From: UBA6120 sp964639215
Lineage (GTDB): Bacteria > Bacillota_I > Bacilli_A > RFN20 > CAG-826
Length of the DNA stretch: 14,281 nucleotides
Direction: 5' to 3'
NCBI GenBank assembly: GCA_964639215.1
Contig: CAZXCV010000022.1
Span: 1-14,281 of the forward strand
A program made the translations under genes and the position numbers. Of the stretch, positions 1 through 7,736 are shown one piece after another. The notes under the pieces were generated by a model. That model was not told the origin of the DNA and did no database searches. It saw nothing but the letters and a program-made list of their open reading frames with translations. Position 1 is the first letter of the stretch; each line of letters starts with the position of its first letter.

Positions 1-1344
1 CTTGAACGGGAATACCGCCTCGATTTTTATAATACACACCAAGTTATTCGTTATGATGCCAAGGGCAATAAGGAGTTTAACTACACAGAAATCGCCAATC
101 ACGTCGTGATCACCTTATTAAAAGACTATTCAAAATCAGCTGTTCTTGATCTATTGAAAGATGGTCCTTGGGCTATCAACGAAGTAACCCTCGAGTTGAC
201 GATGACAACATTGACCGATTATCGCTTTTACGAATCACTATTCAAGCATCTTTACGCTAGAGGTGGTTCTAATCTCCTCGTTTTGTTAGAACCACTTGTC
301 CACGTTTATCAAAAACAGTACGGGCTCAAGCTTCCTTCAATTTATACCGCACAACTCGTCGATATCGACAAACAGAAACAAGCGTTAGAACTTGAGAAAC
401 AACAGTTGAATCAAAAGATTGCCGAATTAAAATATGATTTGGCAAAACGAGATGATTCGCTCTTAAAGGAAAATACCCTGGAATTATATAACGAAAACTA
501 CTTTCGTAAACTGATGCTATCGGAATTAGTGAATAACCCGCTACCACCGTACACTCGTGGTTTTTTGCTTGTGCAAATCGATCAGCTTCAACAACTAAAT
601 GATAAGTATGGTAAAACAACTGGTGATGAGTCTCTCCGTCACTTAAAGTATCATCTAAGCGAAGTGAAACAAACTGATGATGTGATGATCAAACTTAATG
701 GACCATATGTCCTGTTATATCAAAAAACCACAACACCAGAACGACTCTTAGCGCTCGCATTAAAACTACGAAATATCGTCAATAATTCGACGCTATTCAT
801 CGAGAAAGTCACTGTTTCAAGCTCTTTTTTAGCTTTAAACGAACTAAAGAATGATATCGTCCTCGAAGAAAAAAGCCGCGTGATTCTTACGGAATTAGAA
901 AAGCGGTTAAAATTTGCAACGCGCACAGGAAAAGCCCAAATCGGACAAAAAACTCTACCTGAAGATGCATTAGTCGATGGTGTTATCTTATTAATCGATG
1001 AAGATGATATCAATCGTAATATGCTCACCCGTATTTTTAAACGGATTAATTATCAGGTGGTCACCGTTGCTAGTGTGACCGAAGCCTTACCAGTTCTTGA
1101 ACAACAAGCGATTGATGTGATTATCTCGGAAATAAACCTTGCTAAAATTGATGGATTTGCATTTAAACAAACACTTAATGAACACCCTGATTTGGCAAAT
1201 ACACCATTTATTATGGTGTCACACAGTAAAACGATTGCTAACATCAGGCGTGCCAATTTGCTCAATGTTGATCTCATGCTCGAAAAGCCGATCATCCCTG
1301 AGGAATTACTTGGCCATGTGCAGCGGCTCCGCGCTAAGAAGTAG
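1..1344 (+). CDS. Degenerate GGDEF plus pseudo-receiver regulator (5' partial)
   Basis: The frame is open from base 1 to the TAG at 1342-1344, so the N-terminus lies outside the window. The GTG at 106 has no ribosome binding site and is not the likely start. Domain order: a helical segment without a recognised family (1-340), a coiled coil rich in K, E, Q and L (about 361-480), a GGDEF-like domain (about 490-930) and a response-regulator receiver domain (about 979-1340). The GGDEF fold is recognisable from the stretch NDKYGKTTGDESL, but the signature itself reads NGPYV (697-711), and the usual metal-binding first Asp of the DxD strand is Gln (QID), so diguanylate cyclase activity is unlikely. 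The receiver keeps the acidic pair (IDEDD), the Ser after strand 4 (MVSHS) and the conserved Lys (EKP), but has Glu (1129-1131) where the phosphorylated Asp should be. The following glycosyltransferase gene starts 6 bases after the stop, so they are probably cotranscribed. A role in controlling that synthase is inferred. Confidence 0.85.
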   Translation, partial: LEREYRLDFYNTHQVIRYDAKGNKEFNYTEIANHVVITLLKDYSKSAVLDLLKDGPWAINEVTLELTMTTLTDYRFYESLFKHLYARGGSNLLVLLEPLVHVYQKQYGLKLPSIYTAQLVDIDKQKQALELEKQQLNQKIAELKYDLAKRDDSLLKENTLELYNENYFRKLMLSELVNNPLPPYTRGFLLVQIDQLQQLNDKYGKTTGDESLRHLKYHLSEVKQTDDVMIKLNGPYVLLYQKTTTPERLLALALKLRNIVNNSTLFIEKVTVSSSFLALNELKNDIVLEEKSRVILTELEKRLKFATRTGKAQIGQKTLPEDALVDGVILLIDEDDINRNMLTRIFKRINYQVVTVASVTEALPVLEQQAIDVIISEINLAKIDGFAFKQTLNEHPDLANTPFIMVSHSKTIANIRRANLLNVDLMLEKPIIPEELLGHVQRLRAKK

Positions 1345-1350
1345 GGTACG

Positions 1351-4191
1351 ATGTTAACACTTCCTGAGGCATTGATTATCCTTGGCATCTTTTTCGGTGT
1401 TTGTCTTATTTTAATATTAGCAATCATCATTCAAGCTTACGTCCACAAAGGTGAAGGACGACGGCAAAAACTCGCCCGTGATTTATTTTATGCCCGTTAT
1501 TATGATGGAAGTGACATTCGTTTACCAAGGCGAATTCGTGGTTTTTTTGATGTGCTCCTCGATATCGAAACACAAATTCAAATCGAAGATGATGTTCGTG
1601 CTCGTATCATCGCTGATTTAATGAAACGTCGGTTTGTCAAACGTCAATTTAAAAATTTACATCATCCCCTGGCCTCAATTCGTAAAGTGGCGATTAGTTA
1701 TGTCGGTGCGTTAAAAACTGATAAGGCGTATCAAGCCTTAAAAAAACGGATGTACCGCGAACCAAACGCTTCAGCGCGTTTCTTATTAGCCTATGCGCTT
1801 GATACTAAACTGAATGAAAAAGATTTAGCGTTTCTATGTAACTTTCTTGATGAAGTTGATTCTGAATTTAATCATTGGCTGACTGCCTTGATTAAAAATC
1901 GATATCAGTATTTTAAACCAATGCTTTTACGATACCGCTCTGACGAACGCATCGAGATTCACTTATTACTTCTTGATATTGCCAAACAAGTCTATGATCC
2001 GCTCTGGCGTGATTATTGTTTAGCCATCGTTCATCAATCTAATCAAGATGCTTTGCGCATTCGCGCCCTTGAAGCGCTTTGCATTCAACATCCACAGGAA
2101 TTGTTAGTTGAACAGTATTTACGGCATGACCATGCTGATGTACGCCGCTATGCCCTTCGTGCTACGAGCAGTGTTACAACCGAAGCGATGGTCGATTATC
2201 TCATCAGCGCCTTAGATGGCGACACCCTAGATGAAGAAATCGTCGCTTCTTTATCACGGATTATCTTCGATGCAAAACAACTTCTTTTAAAAGTGCTCGC
2301 TCGTTATCCGTTATTGACAAAAGAATATGAACGGCAGGCGCTTGCCCGCGTTTTAAGTCACCAACTTGATTATCTCATCGTCAGAATGACGAATCCTGAA
2401 TATCGGTACATTCATCCGTTAATTAGTAAAATGCTCGAACTGCACATTATCGAAGATCTCCTTGACTTTATTAACCAGCACCAAGGTCGTGATATTCTTC
2501 TTCCATTGCTGCCACTACTAAAAAAAGCCGCTTCTCAAGATGATTACTTACTTAATCAATTTAGCATTTATCTTAATGAACTCACATTAGCCGAACTCGG
2601 CTTATTAAAAAAACCAAAACCACAGACACCCCGTGAGAAAGCCATATTTGATAAAGGGAAAAGACGCTGGATTATCACTTGGATTATTGTGGCAATCTTA
2701 TTAATGCCTGTAATTACTCTAATCACTAATTTCAGTGAATTATTAAATAGTTCGCAGCCACTGACCCTTTATGTGGTCCGTCTCAACCACATCATGGCCG
2801 GTTACTTTTTAAGTGCAAATGGCATTTATCTTCTCCTTCTACTCGTTTCATTATTTGGCGCGATGAAAACAGAACGACTTTGGCATATCAAGCGTGCGAC
2901 ATTATTATTCGAACACGGTTTATTACCGAGCATTTCAATTATTGCTCCTGCCTATAATGAGCAGTTAAGCATCGTCGAAAGCGTCACATCCTTACTGAAT
3001 CTTAAGTATCCTCACTATGAAGTCATCGTTGTTAACGATGGTTCAAAAGATCAAACGATTGATGTATTGATTTCTCACTTTAAACTCGAACGTAAACATC
3101 CATTTTTCAAACAGTCGCTACCCACACAACCACTACGCGGTGTCTACGTCAATCCACTTATTCCTAATCTTATCGTGATCGATAAAGAAAATGGTGGTAA
3201 AGCCGACGCCTTAAACTTAGGCATTAACGCCTCGAAAGGTGCTTATGTGTGTGGGATTGATGCTGATTCACTACTTGAAGAAAACGCATTACTGAAACTG
3301 ATGAGCGTCACGCTTGATGATGATCTACCCTTTATCGCTTTAGGCGGTAACATCATTCCCGTCAATGGCTCAATTGTCGACCGTGGCAAGATTGAAAAAA
3401 GTGGTTTGGGACGTCCGTTATTAGTCCGGTTTCAAACATTGGAATATTTACGTGCATTTACAAGTGGCCGAATTGGTTGGTCATCACTGCGGTCACTACT
3501 TATTATTTCAGGGGCATTTGGTATTTTTCGGCGCAGCGATTTACTTAGCAGTGGCGGATACCTAACCATCTTAGGCAAACTCAAAAAAGATACGGTGGGT
3601 GAAGACATGGAACTTGTCGTCCGCTTAACATATCAAGCCTTACTTGAAAAAAGATATTACCGCGTTAGCTATGTTCATCATGCCAATTGCTATACGGAAT
3701 TACCGAGCGATTATAAAAGTCTCTTGAAGCAACGCAATCGCTGGCAGCGTGGTCTTCTTGATATTTTAAGTTTGCACCGGCGCATCTTACTCAATCCGCG
3801 TTACAAACAGCCCGGGATGCTCGGCTTTCCTTATTTCTTCATGTTTGAAATGATGGGTCCGTTTATTGAAGCAAGTGCCTATATCGCGATTATGATTGCC
3901 CTATTCATGGGTATCTTGAATTTACCTTTGCTCATCTTATTATTCGTCGCCACAATCGCGTTTGGTCTCGTGATCTCACTTTTCTCTCTTTTTATCTCAG
4001 AAAGAAAATCAACCTTCTATTCATTTAAAGAAGTATTGATCTTGATTGGTTTTTGCATCATTGAAAACTTTGGCTACCGCCAGATAATGAGCCTTCATCG
4101 GATCAAGGCAACTTTTTCAGCACTAAAAGGTGATGGTGGCTGGGGTTCTCAAAATCGTCAGGGATTTCAAAAGACGCCACTAGTTAAGTAG
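1351..4191 (+). CDS. HEAT-like/glycosyltransferase family 2 membrane synthase
   Basis: A 946-residue membrane protein, probably a processive polysaccharide synthase working at the cytoplasmic membrane. Residues about 7-30 form a first membrane helix. Residues about 60-420 are a helical, HEAT-like array with no enzyme motif. Two membrane segments follow (about 440-460 and 482-505). The GT2 domain (about 525-800) carries APAYNE, the UDP-binding VNDGS (near 561), the IDADS metal-binding motif (near 636-640), GED with the likely catalytic Asp (near 750-752) and QRNRW (794-798), the Q-x-x-R-W signature of processive synthases such as PgaC/IcaA, BcsA and hyaluronan synthase. More membrane helices lie at about 825-885. 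No PilZ c-di-GMP domain is visible at the C-terminus. It is long for the family because of the N-terminal array. The sugar and product cannot be told from sequence. The start follows the upstream stop by 6 bases, with only a weak ribosome binding site, consistent with translational coupling. Confidence 0.9.
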   Translation: MLTLPEALIILGIFFGVCLILILAIIIQAYVHKGEGRRQKLARDLFYARYYDGSDIRLPRRIRGFFDVLLDIETQIQIEDDVRARIIADLMKRRFVKRQFKNLHHPLASIRKVAISYVGALKTDKAYQALKKRMYREPNASARFLLAYALDTKLNEKDLAFLCNFLDEVDSEFNHWLTALIKNRYQYFKPMLLRYRSDERIEIHLLLLDIAKQVYDPLWRDYCLAIVHQSNQDALRIRALEALCIQHPQELLVEQYLRHDHADVRRYALRATSSVTTEAMVDYLISALDGDTLDEEIVASLSRIIFDAKQLLLKVLARYPLLTKEYERQALARVLSHQLDYLIVRMTNPEYRYIHPLISKMLELHIIEDLLDFINQHQGRDILLPLLPLLKKAASQDDYLLNQFSIYLNELTLAELGLLKKPKPQTPREKAIFDKGKRRWIITWIIVAILLMPVITLITNFSELLNSSQPLTLYVVRLNHIMAGYFLSANGIYLLLLLVSLFGAMKTERLWHIKRATLLFEHGLLPSISIIAPAYNEQLSIVESVTSLLNLKYPHYEVIVVNDGSKDQTIDVLISHFKLERKHPFFKQSLPTQPLRGVYVNPLIPNLIVIDKENGGKADALNLGINASKGAYVCGIDADSLLEENALLKLMSVTLDDDLPFIALGGNIIPVNGSIVDRGKIEKSGLGRPLLVRFQTLEYLRAFTSGRIGWSSLRSLLIISGAFGIFRRSDLLSSGGYLTILGKLKKDTVGEDMELVVRLTYQALLEKRYYRVSYVHHANCYTELPSDYKSLLKQRNRWQRGLLDILSLHRRILLNPRYKQPGMLGFPYFFMFEMMGPFIEASAYIAIMIALFMGILNLPLLILLFVATIAFGLVISLFSLFISERKSTFYSFKEVLILIGFCIIENFGYRQIMSLHRIKATFSALKGDGGWGSQNRQGFQKTPLVK

Positions 4192-4226
4192 TTATCTATA
4201 AATTCAATAGCAAAAACGCCATTATT

Positions 4227-5519
4227 TTATGAAGGATGGTATTCAGCCTGGTCACCCATGGCTACGATAAATGGCATGTATTTTGTGAGACAGCGCTTCG
4301 GGATTTCAGCGTCAATCGTAATTTTATCTACCCCGTAATCAGTGTGAAATGTAAATCCTTCTTTGTGAAGCACACCAATGAGATCTTGGCGATCGTAAGG
4401 GATGGCCAGCACCACTTCTTCATATAAAAAATCCATCGCGACGCTGACGCGCGCCATCAGTCTAATAAAACCCGTTCCTTTAGTTGAAGAGACATCAATG
4501 ATGTTTTCGTCTTTGATTGATTTAGGTAAATTACCAACAAGATCAATTTTATTGCGCACGAACAAAAATGGTTTGTCTTGGACTCCAATATCTGTCAAGG
4601 CTTTGGTCACGACGCGACCTTGGGCTTTCATGTCATGGGCAGCGCCGTCCATCACCATCACGATTAAATCCGCTTCGGTAATTTCTTCGAGCGTTGAGCG
4701 GAAAGCAGCGATGAGGTGCGCGGGCATATGTCGGACAAAGCCGACTGTATCAATCGCGATAAAGCGCCGATTGTTAGGCATGACGATTAGGCGTGATGAA
4801 GTTTCAAGCGTCGCAAATAATTGGTCTTCGACATAGACGCGTTTATCACCGGCAATCTCAAGCCGTGATTCTTCATAAAGCCGATTGAGTAACGTTGATT
4901 TACCAGCGTTAGTATAACCAACGAGAGCAACGGTAAAGGTGCCGGAGTCAATTCGACGTTGTCGCTGGACACGACGTTGTTTCACGAGTTTGGCAAGTTC
5001 TTTACGATCGCGCGTAATGTTATCCCGTAACCGCCGGCGTTCGAGTTCGAGTTTTTGTTCACCTGGCCCGCCAATTGTCGAAGTCGCCCCGCGTTGCCGT
5101 GACAGTTCACGGTATTGTCCAATAATGCGAGGGAGCATGTATTGATCACGCGCAAGTGAAACTTGTAATTTGGAAACTGGTGAGTGGGCGCGTAATTCAA
5201 ATATTTCTAAAATGAGCATCGTGCGGTCAAGCACTTTGACTTCAAGCGCTTCCTCAAGGTTCCGATAATGAATCGGCGACAGTTCTTGATCAAAGATGAC
5301 GAGATCAGCCTTAATGATGGCAATTCGTTCTTTGAGTTCAATGACTTTGCCACTACCAATATAAAAGCGCGGGCTGATTTTCTCACTTTTTTGGGTCATG
5401 ATTTCAAGCGTGGTGTAGCCACAACTTAACGCGAGGTTTTCTAACTCGGCGAGCGAATCATTAAATTCATCGTCGCCCGTTAATTGAAGACCAAATAATA
5501 AAGCATTGCGATTTTCCAT
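4227..5519 (-). CDS. hflX: Ribosome-associated GTPase HflX
   Basis: A 430-residue GTPase of the HflX family. Known members bind the 50S subunit and split or rescue stalled and stress-damaged ribosomes. The N-terminal domain shows the family blocks YIGSGKV (about 53-59), ELSPIHYRNLEE (about 79-90) and DRTMLILEIFELRAH (about 98-112). The glycine-rich linker GGPGEQKLELERR (about 150-162) is diagnostic. The G domain has G1 GYTNAGKST (201-209), G3 DTVG (257-260), G4 NKID (323-326) and a G5-like VSSTKG near 343, so it looks catalytically intact. Length is normal for the family. ATG at 5519 is the first usable start because an in-frame TAA lies 9 bases upstream; the ribosome binding site is weak (TTGGATA). 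It is last in the - strand series and ends 35 bases from the convergent glycosyltransferase gene. An inverted repeat sits just upstream of its start. Confidence 0.95.
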   Translation of the reverse strand: MENRNALLFGLQLTGDDEFNDSLAELENLALSCGYTTLEIMTQKSEKISPRFYIGSGKVIELKERIAIIKADLVIFDQELSPIHYRNLEEALEVKVLDRTMLILEIFELRAHSPVSKLQVSLARDQYMLPRIIGQYRELSRQRGATSTIGGPGEQKLELERRRLRDNITRDRKELAKLVKQRRVQRQRRIDSGTFTVALVGYTNAGKSTLLNRLYEESRLEIAGDKRVYVEDQLFATLETSSRLIVMPNNRRFIAIDTVGFVRHMPAHLIAAFRSTLEEITEADLIVMVMDGAAHDMKAQGRVVTKALTDIGVQDKPFLFVRNKIDLVGNLPKSIKDENIIDVSSTKGTGFIRLMARVSVAMDFLYEEVVLAIPYDRQDLIGVLHKEGFTFHTDYGVDKITIDAEIPKRCLTKYMPFIVAMGDQAEYHPS

Positions 5520-5532
5520 GATAATTTATCCA

Positions 5533-5558
5533 AAACAAGTCAAGTCGTTTACTTGTTT
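5533..5558. repeat. Inverted repeat upstream of hflX
   Basis: AAACAAGT (5533-5540) and ACTTGTTT (5551-5558) are perfect 8-base inverted arms around a 10-base spacer, in the 77-base gap between the Pr6Pr gene and hflX. In the - strand RNA this folds into an AT-rich hairpin that ends 13 bases before the hflX start. It is not followed by a U-run, so a leader hairpin or a protein-binding site fits better than a terminator. Its function is unknown. Confidence 0.5.
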
Positions 5559-5596
5559 CTATCCTTTGTTAAATATAACTGACGTTAAAACCAAAA

Positions 5597-6283
5597 CTAA
5601 TTAATGTCCATCTTCTCCACCCGAATTTTCTTAGAAATAGCCACTAACACTAAATTGATACCGAGTAACAGCATCATTAGTATTATAATCCAATATCCAA
5701 CACCAATCCCGTTACTTGTGAATGAAAACCAGCCAAACTGTTCATAATCAAGAAAGAAGTAAGGGACGAGTTTGTTATCTGGTGGAAAACGAATTCCGAG
5801 TCCAATGCATCCAAGCACGAATAATAAATAATATAACGGCGGGATGATCGTTAATGCAATCGTGCGGACGCTCAGTTGTTTTTTATAATCAAACAAGAAG
5901 AAATCAGTGATGGCAATTAGCGGAGCGATGAAATGCAAGGAAATACTTGTGACTGAAAACGTATATGCGATTGGCAAGACCGGTGTCAACAATAAACCAA
6001 ACACCACAAACGTCAGTAACACACCGCACACGAGTATATATTTAGCAGTGCGCCACTTGTCCGTGATAAAAGAAGCACGTCCATGATAAACACGAATCTG
6101 ATTGATGAGAAACACCACCTCAATAACCATGACAAAGATGTTGCTTTGTAATGTATAAAACATTAAGGTTTTCACACCACTCGTAAAGCTAGACGCAAAG
6201 AAGATTGAAGAACTAACACCAATCAATATGACGATAATTAGTGCGATTTTTAGCATGATTGATAAGCGAACATTACGATTCAT
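5597..6283 (-). CDS. Pr6Pr family membrane protein
   Basis: A 228-residue integral membrane protein with about six hydrophobic helices (roughly 10-30, 40-62, 83-103, 110-132, 142-162, 195-218). Family hallmarks seen by eye are FYTLQSNIFV (about 42-51), the conserved central LHFIAPLIAITDFFLF stretch and YFFLDYEQFGW before the last helix. These match the Pr6Pr / FAR-17a-AIG1-like membrane family of Bacillota and Actinobacteria, whose biochemical role is not established; some distant eukaryotic relatives are fatty-acid ester hydrolases. The start at 6283 has a good ribosome binding site (GAGGT, 8 bases upstream) that directly follows the TAA of the preceding gene, only 13 bases away, so the two membrane proteins are probably made from one transcript and translationally linked. 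The stop codon is TAG. Confidence 0.8.
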   Translation of the reverse strand: MNRNVRLSIMLKIALIIVILIGVSSSIFFASSFTSGVKTLMFYTLQSNIFVMVIEVVFLINQIRVYHGRASFITDKWRTAKYILVCGVLLTFVVFGLLLTPVLPIAYTFSVTSISLHFIAPLIAITDFFLFDYKKQLSVRTIALTIIPPLYYLLFVLGCIGLGIRFPPDNKLVPYFFLDYEQFGWFSFTSNGIGVGYWIIILMMLLLGINLVLVAISKKIRVEKMDIN

Positions 6284-6296
6284 GATGAGCGACCTC

Positions 6297-6707
6297 TTAA
6301 TAAATAAACCAGGGTGTCATGATTGTCACAAGGTCAACGAGGCTGATTAAGATGTTAAATAACCCGAGGACAGTCGCAATCACACCAAAGTAAATCCATA
6401 ACTTCGGACGACGGGCTTTGATAATCAAGATTGCATGGAGCAATAAAAAAATGCCAAGGATTGGTAAGCTGACCACCAAAAGCCCATGACCCCAGACATA
6501 GGCAATCGTCGCAGCAGGATTATTAATGCCGCCACCTTCAATCGGGACATAGCCAAATGCTAATAGTGTGATTAAGACAACCGTCAGGAGCACACTTAAT
6601 AAATACGTGATGATTTGTTTGAATGTAATAAAAACATAGGTGACCAATTGCTCATCGTCACGGTAGTTAAAACCTGTTAATAAAAAGAAAAGTGCTTTAA
6701 TGTCCAT
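6297..6707 (-). CDS. Small four-helix membrane protein, unknown function
   Basis: I do not recognise a family. The protein starts MDIKALFFLLTGFNYRDDEQ and has about four hydrophobic segments, with short polar loops containing EGGGINNP and KARRPK. The open frame extends to an ATG at 6734, but that codon has no convincing ribosome binding site. The ATG at 6707 has GGTGAT six bases upstream, giving a 136-residue protein, and is preferred. It ends in TAA immediately before the ribosome binding site of the Pr6Pr gene, and follows the SHOCT-like gene by about 50 bases, so it belongs to the operon headed by the XRE regulator. A structural or accessory role with the Pr6Pr protein is possible but only inferred from position. 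Confidence 0.7.
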   Translation of the reverse strand: MDIKALFFLLTGFNYRDDEQLVTYVFITFKQIITYLLSVLLTVVLITLLAFGYVPIEGGGINNPAATIAYVWGHGLLVVSLPILGIFLLLHAILIIKARRPKLWIYFGVIATVLGLFNILISLVDLVTIMTPWFIY

Positions 6708-6757
6708 CGTGTAATCACCATTATTAAAGCACATTCTTCGTGTTCGGTCATCAAGCG

Positions 6758-7006
6758 TTAGATCCGGATTTGAATTTTTGTTCCCTCGTGGTCTTCAATC
6801 TTCACTAAATCAAAATGACCATGTTGGCGCACATATGTTCTGATCGCTTTTAATAGCGGCTTCGCGATGTTTAATAACTCGTTAAAATCAAACGTTGAAT
6901 GTTCGTTTTTATCAATCATGCGATAGATGAAGCGCCACCGTAAGGCGCCTAGTGGTAGCCAGAGACGAATATAGGGGCCGCCACGAGGTAATACTTTGAC
7001 AATCAT
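6758..7006 (-). CDS. Small SHOCT-like domain protein coupled to XRE gene
   Basis: An 82-residue soluble protein. Its C-terminal part has a helical stretch (FNELLNIAKPLLKAIRTYV) followed by LVKIEDHEGTKIQIRI, which parallels the end of the upstream XRE protein (a helix, then LVEVDSADGDHVYVVVE). Its N-terminus, with VKVLPRGGPYIRLWLPLGAL, parallels the VRVTIPVSLL strand of the same XRE protein. It therefore looks like a stand-alone copy of the SHOCT-like C-terminal domain. Its ATG overlaps the XRE stop by one base (TAATG), and no ribosome binding site precedes it, so translation most likely depends on termination of the XRE gene. That favours fixed stoichiometry and possibly a complex between the two. 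The function is not known. Confidence 0.75.
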   Translation of the reverse strand: MIVKVLPRGGPYIRLWLPLGALRWRFIYRMIDKNEHSTFDFNELLNIAKPLLKAIRTYVRQHGHFDLVKIEDHEGTKIQIRI

Positions 7007-7497
7007 TATTCGACGACGACGTAGACGTGGTCGCCATCGGCTGAGTCAACTTCGACGAGCTTGCCAATCACCCCTTGTTCAATTAGGGCAAGCACTTGTT
7101 TGAAATCAATGTTCTTTAAAGCCTCATTACCATTGATTTGGGGCATCCCGACACCAGCGTCAGTCACGATCTTTAATAATGAGACGGGGATAGTGACTCG
7201 AACTTTATCGCCATCTTTGGAATCGACGACGACTTTTAAGACGAGATGCTTGATGTCTTTACGTTCTTCGGTTGGTACGAGTCGTGGTGTTTCTTTGCTT
7301 TTCCCAACGAGTTCGTCCACTGTTACATCTAAAACATCGGATAGTGCGAGTAAGCCATCGATATCAGGATATGAGGCATCGCACTCCCATTTAGACACCG
7401 CCTGTGAGGAAACGTGTAACTTATCGGCGATTTCTTCTTGGGTTAAATTTTTGCTTTTGCGGATACGAGCTAAGCGAGCTCCAAAACTTTCAGTCAT
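7006..7497 (-). CDS. XRE-family regulator with SHOCT-like C-terminal domain
   Basis: A 163-residue regulator. Residues about 5-65 form a lambda-repressor type helix-turn-helix with the recognisable core LTQEEIADKLHVSSQAVSKW, followed by the usual PDIDGLLALSDVLDVTVDELVG. After a short linker, residues about 80-163 form a beta-alpha-beta domain (LVLKVVVDSKDGDKVRVTIP, a FKQVLALIEQG helix, KLVEVDSADGDHVYVVVE) resembling the SHOCT-like domain found in Bacillota stress and envelope regulators. The start at 7497 has a strong AAAGGAGG nine bases upstream and a TATAAT box farther upstream. It heads an operon that includes a free copy of its own C-terminal domain and two membrane proteins. Autoregulation through the inverted repeat at 7554-7615 is a reasonable guess. 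The signal sensed is unknown. Confidence 0.88.
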   Translation of the reverse strand: MTESFGARLARIRKSKNLTQEEIADKLHVSSQAVSKWECDASYPDIDGLLALSDVLDVTVDELVGKSKETPRLVPTEERKDIKHLVLKVVVDSKDGDKVRVTIPVSLLKIVTDAGVGMPQINGNEALKNIDFKQVLALIEQGVIGKLVEVDSADGDHVYVVVE

Positions 7498-7506
7498 GTG
7501 ATGTAT

Positions 7507-7549
7507 CCTCCTTTCGCCATTATTCTAGGGTTCCATCCCTTAAATTATA
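7507..7549 (-). promoter_or_regulatory. Promoter -10 box and ribosome binding site of the XRE operon
   Basis: On the - strand a consensus TATAAT lies at 7549-7544, and AAAGGAGG at about 7514-7507, nine bases before the XRE ATG at 7497. The -35 region is weak: no TTGACA-like hexamer sits 16-18 bases upstream, which would suit a regulated promoter. A short AGGG/CCCT hairpin lies in the leader at 7527-7540. Confidence 0.6.
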
Positions 7550-7553
7550 AGCG

Positions 7554-7615
7554 ACTAATGGTTGCAAATCGGTGTTTTTCTAGAACGTTAGTTGTATTTG
7601 CTACCAACCATCAGT
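7554..7615. promoter_or_regulatory. Candidate operator: widely spaced inverted repeat
   Basis: ACTAATGGTTG (7554-7564) and CAACCATCAGT (7605-7615) are inverted copies matching at 10 of 11 bases, 40 bases apart. The first arm lies between the -10 and -35 positions of the XRE promoter, where a bound protein would block RNA polymerase; the second lies upstream. The spacing of about five helical turns between arm centres would allow looping or cooperative binding. The likely ligand is the XRE protein, by inference only. Confidence 0.4.
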
Positions 7616-7687
7616 TGTTTTTGCTCTTTTTGGCTTTTTTTAGCCACTTTAGTTATCTTTTTAAATTGTGATCGTAAAAATCATCAC
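7616..7687. other. T-rich spacer between terminator and XRE operator
   Basis: The rest of the 7498-7736 gap is T-rich on the + strand and holds a small perfect hairpin, TGGCT/AGCCA with a T6 loop (7631-7646). I see no gene in it. The hairpin has no gene to terminate on the + strand and no function is assigned. Confidence 0.4.
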
Positions 7688-7715
7688 ACAACAAAAAAGA
7701 GGGGTTCCCCCCTCC
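7688..7715 (-). terminator. Intrinsic terminator of the CofE-like/Rieske/DUF975 operon
   Basis: Read on the - strand, GAGGGG, a GGAA loop and CCCCTC form a perfect GC-rich 6-bp hairpin (7714-7699), directly followed by six T residues and TTG-rich sequence. It lies 22 bases past the stop codon of the DUF975 gene. This is the clearest terminator in the window. Confidence 0.9.
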
Positions 7716-7736
7716 AGTATTATTAAGATAAACGGA

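Noticed and set aside
106..108. GTG as the start of the first gene
   Set aside because: The same frame is open back to base 1 and no ribosome binding site precedes the GTG, so the gene begins outside the window.
1053..1430. 125-codon open frame on the - strand
   Set aside because: It is antisense to the receiver domain and crosses the boundary of two well-supported genes.
4402..4836. 144-codon open frame on the + strand
   Set aside because: It lies antisense inside hflX, has no start signal and no recognisable protein pattern; it is a shadow of the real gene.
7061..7501. 146-codon open frame on the + strand
   Set aside because: It is entirely antisense to the XRE regulator, with low-complexity Ser/Thr composition typical of a shadow frame.
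7631..7646. Hairpin TGGCT-T6-AGCCA as a + strand terminator
   Set aside because: No + strand gene lies upstream, the stem is only 5 bp and no T-run follows it.
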